Shown here: positions 11,064 through 22,466 of the stretch, in pieces
Layout: the number at the start of each line of letters is the position of its first letter
Numbering within the stretch: position 1 is the first letter of the stretch
Assembly (NCBI RefSeq): GCF_013368755.1
Contig: NC_049563.1
Span: 3,782,001 to 3,846,000, forward strand
Reading direction: 5' to 3'
Source: Talaromyces rugulosus
Lineage: Eukaryota > Ascomycota > Eurotiomycetes > Eurotiales > Trichocomaceae
Length of the DNA stretch: 64,000 bases
Translations under genes and position numbers: made by a program
The notes under the pieces: generated by a model
Told to the model about the DNA's origin: nothing
The model's database searches: none
The model's input: only the letters and a program-made list of their open reading frames with translations

Positions 11064-12471
11064 ATCTACTACTTTATACCTACGTATACTAGGTTTAGTG
11101 AGATATAAAGAAGCCTCTATACAGCCTAATAGGGCAGGAAGCTGTTGACTACTGCCTCTTGACGACGTGTGATCTATGGGGCGATATATCCGATGCCACA
11201 CAGCTAGTGGGGCTGTAGGGAAGCCCGGCATCCTAGGGTCTTATTCCTGGGATGCACCATATTCTAGGATTACTATATAAGGAATGGGATCGAGGGAGGT
11301 TACTAGTTCTATGAGCTAATGTATAACGAAAAGGGAAGTGCTAGTCTTGACGATAAATGGTTAGAGGTCTAGAATTCAATACTATTCAACCCGGTATTTA
11401 TAAACATTAATCAATATTTTTTAAAGCTATTCCTAACCGTAGAACATCAGCAAACTCTTTTTATTACGCCTTTTGGTCTGATTTAACTGAACTTGGGGTA
11501 AACAAAGCGCTTAGTCACTGCTCAGAAAAAGTGGAGATCGGTCACTGCTTTGATTGGATCGAGGACTTCATCACGGTCAGTTTCAAAAACTAGAGTCACT
11601 AGCCCTATCTTTAGGTTGTCCTATTTTTAGGATGTCCAACTGAAATTTAGAAAGAGGGCTTTAAAGAGAGCCTAAATGTAGATGTCCCATCCCAAATCTA
11701 GGCTTCGATATTGGTTGTTTTTAGTTCAGCCCCGTCATTATCTAGAGACCTTAGTCATCACTCCAGTTGAGTTTTTGATTGGATCGGGGTATGACACCAT
11801 GTGCCATCTTCAAATATAGGAGATTCTGGTTGCTTGATAACTTCGAATCCTGTGCCCGGATTGCAAAAAAAGTGCCTGGTCATTGCTTTGGAATGGGGAC
11901 GAAAGGCAGGCATTGTTGGGCAATCGTATAACAACAAATCTATGCTTAGCTTAGCGTAATTTGATGAATTCAAGGACGTCATATCGCTGCATATACACGA
12001 ATCTAGTTGATCAATCATGCATTGACTTAAAGGGCTTAGTCATTGCACTGTGGGGATAACGTACCCCTCCAGAAGCTCACAATAGAAAATGTTCGCCACT
12101 TGCGCAAATGTATTCACAGGAAACCAATGCTATCGTTTCTGGAACTAGACGGACGTAATTGGACCACTCCTAAAGCGTTCGAAGATCAGGGTCTAAAAAT
12201 AATGCTTTAAAAAAAAGACTTATTGCCCAAAATGTAAGCTAACTACGCGTTTATGCCCAATGCCAGATGCGGGGTTGTTACTCGAGGAGATAACAAGGCT
12301 GCAGGTTGAGCTGGACATCCTGCCCCTCCCGCCACTTTGCTGTTCAGAAGATTGAAATGAAAATCATGGCCTAAATTATTCTATTTTTCAGGACTCAAAT
12401 TTGATTATAAATTTGAATACGTTTTAGCGATCTAGCTACTCCCTACAACATCCAAATCGAACCTAGCGACG
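11064..12471. other. Gene-poor region with short degenerate repeats
   Basis: No gene that I can support. Short related motifs recur: cttagtca(c/t)tgc-like strings at about 11508, 11540, 11749, 11874 and 12032, two of them followed by gattggatcg. A further copy of the core is near 14030. Base composition is closer to the genic average than in the Gypsy block. The last 400 bp would contain the promoter of the gene at 12472. Confidence 0.5.
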
Positions 12472-13524
12472 ATGGCGGAAGGTAGCAGCAAGGTACTCGA
12501 ATTAAGGGATCACTATGAAAGACAGGCGACCATAAATTCTCCCAGGGTATCCGGTGGCTGTGGCGAACTTGAGCAGGAAATAATCAATAAAAGTCTAGAG
12601 ACGCGGGTAAAAGAAGTAGAGCGGAAAAGTGTAACCGACCAGAGGCCCTCTCCGGTGAACCCATGTCGACTTATACCTTCGATGGAGAAGCAGGTATGCG
12701 AAGAGTCTGCTGAATCCGCTATAGGGGAGGATGAAGACGGCAAAGGGGACGCTAATATTACACCGAGAAATGAGGACAAAGAAGGATTACGAGAAGTCCC
12801 TCGCAGTCGAGTCGATGTCCACGAGCTTGAGCAAAAGAGCGAACAAGTCCGCGATGAAACCGAGAATCTTGTCAGTGAACTTGAACACTGCGAGCATATC
12901 ATACATGATCTAGAAAGTCAAATTAGGGTTCTTAAAGAAGATAAAATCAGACTTATGGAAGCCAGTGAACTTAGCAGAGAGCTTAGGGCCGACCTCAGCG
13001 ATCAGATAGAGGAATTACAGAAGAGGCTCCAAGACAGCAAACATCGAGAGCGGGAACTCCAAGCGCAACTTGAAGAAAGTCGCCAGATCCATACACACTT
13101 CAAGGTGGAGCTTGAGGAAGCCAAGTTAGATCGTATCCAGCAACTTCGCCAAAGGGAGAAACAAGAATATGAATCAGAACAACTATCACGGCGCTCACTG
13201 CATGGCCAGATGGATGCTGCTGCCCAGAACCTTATCCAGAGGTCAAATGAACAGTCTGGCTTCCTAACAATGGGTTCTGCACAGGTCATCTATCAACGTG
13301 GACCGGATGATATAGATATCATCGCACAGCAGAGTCGTCAACTTTCTCTCCTAGCACATGCGAAGCGTCGTGCCAAGCAGGAAGCCCAAAAGAATTCTCA
13401 GAGAGCCCAACTAGCTGAGCTAGAGGCAGAAAATTCTCGCCAGGAGCTCGCTGAGTTGAAGGAGAAGAAGCAGCGTAAGGGCGACAAAAAATATGCATTG
13501 TACAGAGAGAGAAATCACGTGTAA
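12472..13524 (+). CDS. Hypothetical coiled-coil protein, 350 aa, intronless
   Basis: A single open frame from ATG 12472 to TAA 13522-13524. The protein is highly charged. The first ~100 residues look disordered. From about residue 105 to the C-terminus it is rich in Glu, Lys, Arg, Gln and Leu in heptad-like order (LEQKSEQVRDETENLVSELE, LREELQ-like blocks), so it should form long coiled coils. No signal peptide, membrane segment or catalytic motif is visible. It stands alone in a repeat-rich stretch, 1.4 kb from a Gypsy element, and the next gene is 1.8 kb downstream. Coiled-coil composition gives no function; it could be a lineage-specific gene. I am fairly sure the frame is real because it is long, GC-normal and free of RIP-type stops. 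Confidence 0.65.
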   Translation: MAEGSSKVLELRDHYERQATINSPRVSGGCGELEQEIINKSLETRVKEVERKSVTDQRPSPVNPCRLIPSMEKQVCEESAESAIGEDEDGKGDANITPRNEDKEGLREVPRSRVDVHELEQKSEQVRDETENLVSELEHCEHIIHDLESQIRVLKEDKIRLMEASELSRELRADLSDQIEELQKRLQDSKHRERELQAQLEESRQIHTHFKVELEEAKLDRIQQLRQREKQEYESEQLSRRSLHGQMDAAAQNLIQRSNEQSGFLTMGSAQVIYQRGPDDIDIIAQQSRQLSLLAHAKRRAKQEAQKNSQRAQLAELEAENSRQELAELKEKKQRKGDKKYALYRERNHV

Positions 13525-15309
13525 GGATTTTTCTGGTCATTATTAAGATCAAGGACTAAGTCTAACTATCGAATAGGGGAATATTAGCTCGTACATTGAC
13601 TTAGGGACTTCAGATACAAGGCAAGTGAAAGAAAACAGGCTTAGATGTCATACACGTTCGACGTTAAAACTGGCTACATTTGAAGCAGACCAGTCGCTAT
13701 GCGTTTGCTCCAATAACTATGGGGTCGTCACGATTGAGGTGGAAAAGATGAAAGGGGGAAATTTCTGCTCATCTTTAAGAAAAGATCATTGTCTCGCAGT
13801 TTGATGTCTGTTTATCTCATGATACATGGTTAATATTTACGTGTCTTTTTTAAGAGATGGGCTACTAGACAATACTATCCAGTGAGTGTTTAGAGTTATT
13901 TATACCCCTAGGATATGATTGTAAACAAAAACATTTACTCTAGAGCAGTGTAACCACCAACTAGGCCATTCACTAGCGCTGTGTCCACAATTCCTACCTG
14001 GGAAAATCTAATTATGCATGGAATCAAAGTGCTTAGTCATTGGTTGGTTCGCAGTTGCTCTTCTTAGGAGTCAATAAAATATTTAGTATGATATGTCAGC
14101 ATCCTGATCCTGAGAACAGCTCAATATAAATACAATAAATACAACGTCAATGCTTGCTATTGTATTTTCTTATCCAATGATCAATATACGAAGGAATCTG
14201 CTGCTCTTGTGTCTATGTATTATAATAAAGACTAAAGCTGAAACTAAAGCTATTTTTAAAGATAAAAGTTATTTAAAGCTAAATAGAAGTTTTAGATAGA
14301 AAAAAGCTTTAAATAAGAAAAGTATTACTTTTAATTTATAATATTAAATCTAGAAATAGTTTTATTTTAAGACTATAAAGGGTTAATCTGGTTACTTAAA
14401 TATATAAAGTAAAACCTTTCTATAGATCTTAGTAACTAGATTCTTTCCCCATGCTTGTTGTTCTAGAGAACCGCACCCCTAGATAGAAATCAAACATCTT
14501 TAGAAAAGGCACATCACACATGACGCCGTATATAAACTTACTTGAGCCAATGAGCAAAGTCGGGGATATGGATCACGAGCCACTATCGGCCCAAAATGAA
14601 GCTGCCCCCGCCACTATTTAGCAGAATACTACTAATAAACACCATTCTGGTAAAGAACGGTTGATATGTTTTGACAGTGCTAAGATCCCGCAGTTTGACA
14701 GTGGGAGGGTTCTGTGTTGAGGTAAGTTCCAGGCGTCTTTGGCGGCTTGGCGGATTCGTAAAAAACTTTATATATACTATATAAGAAGCTAAAAATATTA
14801 AGATAAAATCCAGTATAAGAGCTAATAGAGATTTAATATTTGATTACTTTTTTAAATCTGCCTCCTAAAACTCCTAAAGCTCCTACAGGTTCTAACAATG
14901 CCTTCTTTATTATAGATACATAGGGGGCGTAGATGTAATTAATTAATTCTTGAAGCTCTATGCAAAAATCCGAGCCGGTGCGCACCCAGGGTGGCACGGT
15001 TAATAACTTATTATTATTTAGCTGACAAGAAGACGAATCTAAATGAGTAAGCTCCTATGTAGTCGGCCGACAGATCCCTTATCAGTCCACCGGACTTAGA
15101 CGTCGCGGTCAAAGCGGAATCTACTTTGATTGTGTTTAACTGCATGCCTTTGAATAAACCCACATTTGATAAGCATGCAACAGGGCCCAATTACAACGCT
15201 TGCCCACCGCTGGTGGTGTACATGGAAGATAAGAATGAGTATTTGGTCAGAACCATAAAGATGCCACATCACTCCTCGGGCTCTATAGGCCCATCCCACT
15301 GTCAACTTT
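13525..15309. other. Intergenic, repeat remnants, no gene seen
   Basis: Contains an AT-rich decayed stretch (about 14220-14430), a copy of the dispersed repeat (14621-14677) and another AT-rich patch (about 14757-14950). Short frames here look like chance. The final ~200 bp precede the transporter gene. Confidence 0.5.
14621..14677 (+). repeat. Dispersed ~58-bp repeat, copy 2
   Basis: Same orientation as 3269-3328. It shares cattctggtaaagaacggtt and ttttgacag, with transition differences (actaataaac against accaacgaac). Confidence 0.7.
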
Positions 15310-16977
15310 ATGTCTATCAAGCCAGACCTGCTCATCATGAAAGAAACAGCTGCCTCCGATAAAGTCGCACCGACTGCAGCCTTACCGGCCAAACATGGCG
15401 ACGGTGACGAGGCCCTGGAATTTCTGGCTCGAGAGAAGGATGCAGGAATGCTCATGGACATCATTGAGACTAAGGCTTTGCGGTGGAAGATTGACCTTCA
15501 TATCATGCCAGTCCTGGTGGCTGTCTACTTTTTGCAGTACCTTGATAAAACCCTGCTCAACTACGCAGCCGTAATGGGGATCAAGACATATCTGAAAGGG
15601 AATGAGTACAACAATCTCGGAACCATCTTCTACATTGGATACCTTGTCGCGGAGCCCATTACCGCTTACCTCATGCAGCGCTTACCCATTGGCAAGTATC
15701 TCGGGTTCAATGTCTTTTGCTGGGGCATTCTCGTTGCCTGTCACGCGGCATGTCGGAGCTATGCCTCATTGATGGTTGTTCGTGTCCTCTTGGGCATGTT
15801 TGAGGCATCCGTAGCGCCAGCACTTATCCTTATTACTGGTATGTGGTGGACCAAACCGGAGCAGTCCCGTCGTATGGGCTTGTGGTATATGCAGATTGGT
15901 GTTGCACAGATTGCTGGTGCCGGTCTTTCGTACGGTTTCCAGCATGTTGACTCAGAGAAACTGGCGAACTGGCAGATCCTGTTTCTCTTCATGGTACTCT
16001 ACATGCTTCTACATAACGTCCTGAGAGTGATTGAGCTGATCTCAACTTACTGCAGGGATGTCTGACAGCCGTGATTGGAGTAATCACCTTTTTTGTATTA
16101 CCCGATACCCCCATGAGTGCCTGGTTCCTCAAAGAAAAGGAGAAGATTGCCGCTGTTGAGCACGTGCGAATCAATCAGACTGGTATCGAAAACAAGCAAT
16201 TCAAGCCCCACCAAGTCAAGGAGCTCTTGTTCAAGGACAAGCAAACCTGGGTCTTATTCTTCATCACTGTTCTGGCCATGATTGACAACGGTGCGGTCTC
16301 GAATTTCTCCAGCATCATCATCGCAACATTCGGCTTCTCCCCAGAGCGGACCACCGTTATCCAGATGCCGTCTGGTGCCGTATCGATCATCGCGACAGTT
16401 ACGGCCACCTATATTATCGGTGCGGTCGGCCACCGCTCCTACATGATTGCCATCATTACATTGCCCAGCATCCTGGGTGCCGGGTTGTTATTGGGTATGT
16501 ATCTCGGACAGACCTTCTTTAAATAAACTAAAAGAATAAAGCTAATCCTATCGCTTGCTTGCAGCTCTGGACAACTCGCAAAAAGTCGGCAAGCTCTTTG
16601 GTGTTTATCTCCTCAACTCCTGTCCAGCGATGCTGCCCATTATTTATAGTTGGAATTCAGCCAATACGAGCGGGTATACGAAGCGCGTAATGAGAAACGC
16701 TTTGACATTGATTGCTTTTTGCGTTGGGAATCTGATCGGTCCCCAGATGTTCGTATCAAGTGACGCGCCAAACTACAACCCGGCTAAAATTACGCTCATT
16801 GTGACCATGGTAGGGGTTGTCGTACTGGCGGTTTTCCTACGGCAACTCATAGCATCGGAGAATCAGAAAAGAGACAAGAAACAGACACAATTCCCAGCTC
16901 AAGAGGGCCCCGGCCCTGATCTGGCGTTTTCAGATTTGACGGATATTCAAAACCGGCAATTCCGATACCTCTACTAG
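15310..16977 (+). CDS. MFS transporter, Dal5/allantoate permease family
   Basis: Three exons, 15310-15993, 16056-16494 and 16565-16977, joined at GT-AG introns in consistent phase, give 511 residues. The family (anion:cation symporters) moves allantoate, vitamins and other organic anions across the plasma membrane. The cytosolic N-terminus is followed by the typical first helix region (HIMPVLVAVYFLQYLDKTLL, NYAAVMGI), the loop-2 region around LPIGKYLG, and RVLLGMFEASVAPALI in helix 4-5. Roughly twelve hydrophobic segments are present. A second in-frame Met ten codons later (MKETAASDK) could be the start instead. The substrate cannot be told from sequence. It sits upstream of and convergent with a P450 gene, in an accessory block. 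Confidence 0.88.
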
Positions 16978-17293
16978 GGTACCGTTACCGCGCGAAGTTG
17001 CCAACGCACTTTCACTATAGCCAGTTGAGCGACGATAAAGTCTATTACACAACTGAGGTTTGCCACACTGTAATCCAAATTGGCACTTTCGCTATACCCT
17101 TGCTCACCACTGATCACAGTGTGTGTGATATATAGGTACATAATAAGGGATTCGGTTTATTTTATGAGTGGGCCTGGGATTCATGTATTCAACCATCGGG
17201 CTACCGAGGCATATTTTGAACTTTCGTCAAGACTTCGCGCACGGCACTTTCATTTGTAAATCTCGCACATGCCCATACATAATACATTGGCAA
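16978..17293. other. Intergenic between convergent transporter and P450
   Basis: About 316 bp between two stop codons that face each other. It should hold both 3' UTRs. Nothing else is recognised. Confidence 0.5.
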
Positions 17294-18957
17294 CTAACGT
17301 CGCCGGAACTGAATCCAAGGGCCATATCCATTTCCAGTGAAATGATCTTGAATCTGAAAATGCCCCCTAATGCGACTCCCCCATGGCCCGTAAGGTCCTT
17401 GTCCTTCTCCAACGCTCCTCTTTTTCTCATCATCCGCTAATTGGATATTGTACTGGTAGACGAGCCTTGCTATGAATAGCGTAATCTCTAGATACGCAAA
17501 TTCCTTGCCTGCGCAGCCATGCCGGCCCGTACTGAAAGCAGCAAAAGCGGCTCTTGCGAGTGCCGGATCTTGAGAAATAACTTCAGCCCTGGGTTTTCCA
17601 TCTATCTCCTGTAGCCATCTCTCTGGCAAAAAATCGTTTGGGCGTGGATAATAATCTGAGTTGTGGTGTAGAGCATAGACCGGAGCACCAAGCTCAACCC
17701 CGGCTGGAAAATACTGCCCGTCAATCGTTATCCCACCTTCCAATACACTACGTCCAAGGTAGCCAGGAGTCGGTGGAGACATTCGTAAAGTCTCATCAAT
17801 ACAAGCCCTCAAGTACTTTGCACCAGAAAGTTCATATCCACGTCTGATGTCAACAACCGTTGAAAATCTGGATCTAATTTCGACATTGAGTTTTTCCAAG
17901 CATCGCGGATTGTGCGTCAAATAAAAAAGCAAGCCTGAGATAGCGGTGGAGACTGTATCAGACCCGGCAACAAGTAAGGTAGTCGCTTCTGACTTGATCT
18001 CATCGATAGAGCTTGTGCTAAGACCCCCGTCTTCGTCACGGAATAAAGTGACAAAGTCATCGTTTCCCTTTTCAAAAGCGGTGGCTGGGCTCTCACTTAG
18101 TTCCTGGGCGACTCGTTCAGATATAAGTTCATTGGTAAACTTGTCAAAGTTTAAAACTTCGGGTGGGATGACCAGACTCATGATCGGAGATTTTAAAACA
18201 GAGTTGAGTCCAGATTGGAGAGTGGGTGGTAGATGGCCAACCTACAGGAACATTTTTGTTAAACAATTATACTAAATATTGTCCAGGTACATACCATGAA
18301 GTTGGTCGTCACAAGCCCTTTGAATGCTTGAGGTAAAAATCGAAAACGCTTATTAGTCGTAAGCTCAAAACTTTTCCCAAAACCAACTTCGCCAACAATA
18401 TCCGTAGTCAGATAAGGAAGCCATTCCGACATGTTGACGGGCGCAGTCCACATGTGGCCAGCCTCGTGGTCGCCACCATCTTGCAATGTTTTTGTGACTT
18501 CCTCCAACCATGTGTTTTGATGCTCTATGATTGAGTCCTCCTTCAAACGCAAGCCCTTTTCGGAAAATGCGCGGGAAATGATCTTCCGCTTTCGGCTATG
18601 TACTTCTCCTTCTGAATCAAGCAGATCAACTCGCCCTCGATTTGAAGCTATAAATGTCCGATACAGTGGACCTTGCTGGACGTTGGCCCTGGCGTCATAT
18701 ATTGATTTAAATGCGGCTATGGTGTTTGTGGATACTCGATTTGGAGCGATGCGAACCGTTGGCCCGTAGATCTCATGCAACTGCCACAGTCGGACGTGGC
18801 GGTCGCCTGACGCAGCTGAAAAAAAGTCAGGCCAGCTCGAGATGCAGTTCAGCAGTGGACCAGGGATTTTGGACAACGGGTGCAAGGTTATGCGATATAT
18901 GCATCGACACAGGAACAGTGTTAGAGCGGCACATAGTACTAGGGTAAGAAGTGACAT
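17294..18957 (-). CDS. Cytochrome P450 monooxygenase, intact, CYP65-like
   Basis: Two exons (18295-18957 and 17294-18241) around a 53-bp intron give about 536 residues, the normal length. An N-terminal membrane anchor (MSLLTLVLCAALTLFLCRCI) is followed by the proline-rich hinge PLSKIPGPLLNC. The I-helix has AGSDTVST, the K-helix ETLRMSPP (ExxR at IDETLR), and the meander DFLPERWL. The heme loop is FSTGRHGCAG with Cys near residue 464. Overall it resembles fungal isotrichodermin C-15-hydroxylase-type P450s (CYP65), an inference from motif pattern only. It should act in the ER membrane with a P450 reductase. It faces the MFS transporter tail to tail and lies beside two broken P450s. Confidence 0.87.
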
Positions 18958-19375
18958 GGCTGGATTTTATCACGAGGCTGGAGAGACATTTGGGAGAATA
19001 GATTCAGCATTTATACGAAAAGAAGAGCTGAAACCAACGAGATGACATACGAGCCAGCCAATGGCGCGCTTCCTGGTAGTATCCTTGGCAGTGGTGGGCA
19101 CGTGCTATCATCAATCGTTATTTTTAGAACCCCCACGCCATAAAGAGAGCCTTTAGTGAGGATCCCCAAGCGTCGACACAGGTCTGATTCTCCATTTCAG
19201 CCTCCCGATAGCTCAAACAGACATTTTCTGGGCGGGGTTGCCGCCGGAATTGCGTTTGGTTTTGAGCGTTAGCCTATTCCTTCGTTGGTACCGACACTGA
19301 GTTTTGGAATAGATTTATTTAGATCTATAATTTTAAAAGATCTATTTGATTTTAAGGCTCAGGCGGTATATGCGT
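18958..19375. other. Intergenic between two P450 loci
   Basis: 418 bp holding the promoter of the intact P450 and the 3' end of the broken one. Near 19310-19370 there is an AT-rich patch with two inverted agatct boxes. No gene is seen. Confidence 0.45.
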
Positions 19376-21114
19376 CTATAGATCCCCGACACTTTCTCGG
19401 CGAGCAACCTTGCAAGGAATTCCCTGCGCTGGGTGTCCTGATCCCTTCTGGATGAGATAGGCACGCTCGCCAAACATGGTGTTCGGTCCACGGGGCGGAT
19501 GAAGGCGATCCCACTCGGCATACTGATCGTGGAAGTCGAATTCGCGGACCGTCATGACCAGCGTAGTCTTTGCGTCAAGGAGAGCGATGTTCTGCCCTAT
19601 ACAATCCCGAGGGCCGTGTTCAAAAGGTCTCCACCCTCCAGCAGGGGGATGTAAAGGGTGGCCAGGCGGAGCCAGCCATCGGTCCGGGATGAAAGAATGC
19701 GGGTCTGGCCAGTGATGAGCGTTTCGGTGGACGCCACTGTGCAAGACCCAGGGTGCGAACCCTTCAGTAGGGAAAGTTTGGCCAGTTTGAGGATTGCGGA
19801 GGGAAACGTTTGGAAGCCCCTGCCGGAGACCATTGGCGGGCGGGTAGAGACGGAGTGTTTCCTTTACCACTGCTGTTGTATAGGGCAGCAGCCTATTGAT
19901 CAATTTCGGGCGTTGCTTAAGAAGTTCAGTGCCGCTAGCCAAGTCCGTGCCAAATACTTTGTCATGCTCCACACGTACTTTGTCTAAGATAGCTGGGTGT
20001 TTTGATAGGAGGTATAGACAGTAAACAATGGTCACTGCGGTCGAGTCGTGTCCGACAAAGAGAAACAAACGAATCTGGATGGTAGCCCAGGCCTTGATGG
20101 CGCTGCCGGCCTTGCCTTCATGTACTCTGCGATGACTAGATCCATGATGGACTTGGCTGTGGCTGGGTTTGCCGGTCTGCTATCCTTCCATTCTTGATAT
20201 CTTTTCTCCAGTTCGATCCCGATGTGGTGATTCATGGTCCGCCCATTGTACCACTGTTTGAACCAACGCATTGGGCTCAAGCGGCTAAAAGGGCTGTCTG
20301 TTTCGATACGGCACTCCTAGTCGATCGTGTCTCGCATCGATGTTGCAATCGGGTTGTATCTTCGCTGGCTATGGAAGCGAGTATTCCTGGACACGCATTA
20401 GTCATGATTAGGCGTAGAAAAAGTAAAACTTACAGCGCAACATTGCCGACAATATCCATGACGCAATTGCAAGTTGCCTGGTCCAACAGAAAGATGTCCT
20501 GCTTTTCTGCGTGCTCCCGGAGAATATCCACGTATGCCTCTGCCTCCTCAATGATTTGCGGGACATGCTCCATCGAGGCCTTCATACTAAAAGCATGGTG
20601 AAAGAGCTCTCTGGATCGCTTCCATTCCGTGCCGTTGCTATCAAAAAAGCTTGACCCGCCTGCCGTCGGGGCGATGAATGGAGAGAGGGCATCCGGCTTA
20701 CCAAGGTCATGAGTCTGGCACGTCTGCATAGCGAGCTCAGGCGAAGTGATGACAAGGATAGGGAATCCAAACGGCCAGACGTCGACATAGAAACACGATT
20801 CGAGTCCGGGAGACTCGGAAGAGAGGAGCGCAAAGGACTCTGCTTGCCGGGCATCATTTGGCACCCTTTTGTTCAACGCAGCCAGGGCTGGGATATTCCC
20901 GAGAAAAGGACCCCACGGGGGCATTGGCTAAGATAATTAGAATAGCAGTTCGCTGGCAGGTGCACGGGGTTACGGACCATTCCTTGTTCTTGAGGCGGTA
21001 GAAGACAAGCCGCGCCTTTGCCATTCGGTAGAAAAAGGAGGTTACGACAGCCACAGCTAGAGACATGGCGATGCGGCCCACGAGGCTTTTCCACCCCATG
21101 TTCTGCATTTCCAT
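19376..21114 (-). pseudogene. Cytochrome P450, nearly complete but disabled by a stop and a frameshift
   Basis: Exon 1 is 20974-21114, exon 2 20434-20927, and exon 3 starts at 20386, with introns of 46-47 bp. The N-terminus has a membrane anchor and then PMPPWGPFLGNIPAL. Exon 3 reads NTRFHSQRRYNPIATSMRDT, then TAG (20317-20319) where Trp is plausible, then resumes ECRIETDSPFSRLSPMRWF. Near 20101-20118 the frame shifts by one; beyond it comes the I-helix VGHDSTAVT, the K-helix KETLRLYPP and the heme loop FEHGPRDCIG. The family resembles the CYP59/StcS-VerA type of polyketide pathways (tentative). All other motifs are preserved, so inactivation looks recent. Sequencing error at two separate points is the alternative. 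Confidence 0.8.
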
Positions 21115-21502
21115 GGTTGATGCTGCTGTGGTTTAATAACCAAGGGATAGAGGATAGAGGATAGAGTAAAGAGAAAAGGGGAAAGTGTTTTGGAGGAAAA
21201 TGGACGTCGTGGGCGGGGAAGAACAAAGAAAAGCGGCTTGCTGCTTTAAAGGGAGCAAACGTGTATGATGACTGCAGGATACCCCAGCACTTGCTAAGAC
21301 AGGGATTTGCGCAATTAACCCCAGTCTGTTATTCTATGAATAGACTAGAGTCCAAGGTATTGTCCTTTAAGCGGATCTGGCGAAGCGCCTGCAGTGTCTT
21401 CCCCTCTGACCTGCCTGGGTTACGCGGATATTTTTCTTGACTTTTTTCCAGGACAAGGTTACCTCGTCAACCCTTGAGTCCCTTTGAGGGCGATATCTGC
21501 TG

Positions 21503-22466
21503 CAGCGATACCCAAATTTCCTTGAAAATATATGGACCCTGGATGGCAAATTCTGGAACACGATCTCTCACCTTCCACGCTTCCTGCTCTTAGGTCCTCA
21601 TGTAGCAAGAGAAACATCTCTGGTTGCGTTGAAAGATTGGCATTTTTGAGCCAGAGACAATTTTTACCCTGCACCCGTGGACTCAAATGGCGATGATCCA
21701 TATTGGGGGACTCGCTTCTTCCGCGAAAGACAAGACATGTTCCAGGCAATGGATCGATTCGACGCGAACGCCATTGCATCACACGAACTTGCATTCATTT
21801 GGGGGTTCGTCCGTGATTACATGTGATTACATGCTATCGGTGAGAACGAACGCTGGTGCCCCCTCTACAGTGCCCTGAACAACACGATCATAGCCTCTTT
21901 CTGGACTGCCACTGAAATATTCAATAACGCCGACCTTCTCACAGCCGTTCGCAAAAGAAGCCCAATTTTGCCTCCTTGAATCACTCCCAGGGCAAGGGCT
22001 GCTGTTCGATATTGACCGTCTCCTTCAGCAACCTGTTCTCCAAGCCGTCTATGCTGAAACCCTGCGAATTCGCGTTAACGGCTTCTTCGTTTGGAACCAA
22101 TCAAAAGAGGATATTGATATCCACGGCTGGCACAACCGGTGCATGAATTCTCCGCTGGGCGGTGGCTTAAACCACCTACCTAGGAAGATAGCCAGTCGGA
22201 AGTAGAATTCACCACCGACTTATCTAAAGGCGCGTGGATGCCATTTGGAGGACGGCATCATGCTTGATCCTGGGCGGCAGTTTGCTAAGGTTATGGCTTT
22301 TGTTTCAACGGCGATGTTGGTACTGCTTTATGATTGTGAAGTGCTGACTGATGTGCAAGGATTGAAGCCAAGTATGCGGAACTTTGGGGTTGGGACTCTG
22401 GGACCTGCTGGGAAAGTAGTTGTGAGAATGAGGAGGCGACCTGTCGATTCTATATTTAAGAGATAA
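21503..22466 (+). pseudogene. Relic of a third cytochrome P450
   Basis: A broken P450 can be followed across frames: YPNFLENIWTLDGKFWN, then TGA at 21647-21649, then FFRERQDMFQAMDRFDANA. After an intron-like gap (about 21806-21872) come NNTIIASFWTATEIFNNADL, a +1 shift near 21950, LLQQPVLQAVYAETLRIRVN (K-helix ExxR) and SKEDIDIHGW. The middle before the heme loop is deleted or scrambled. The heme region is GAWMPFGGRHHA, a frameshift, then PGRQFAK, ending GTLGPAGKVVVRMRRR. The N-terminal half is not recognisable. The pattern suggests the CYP7/CYP8-like fungal group. It is certainly non-functional. Confidence 0.82.

Noticed and set aside
11046..11231. 61-aa minus-strand frame
   Set aside because: It overlaps the outer LTR edge and target duplication and has no conserved content.
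15096..15464. 122-aa minus-strand frame over the transporter start
   Set aside because: It runs antisense over the first exon of the MFS gene, with no domain.
22245..22466. Stand-alone 73-aa gene
   Set aside because: It is the C-terminal end of the eroded P450 (PGRQFAK ... VVVRMRRR), following a frameshift at the heme loop, not an independent gene.
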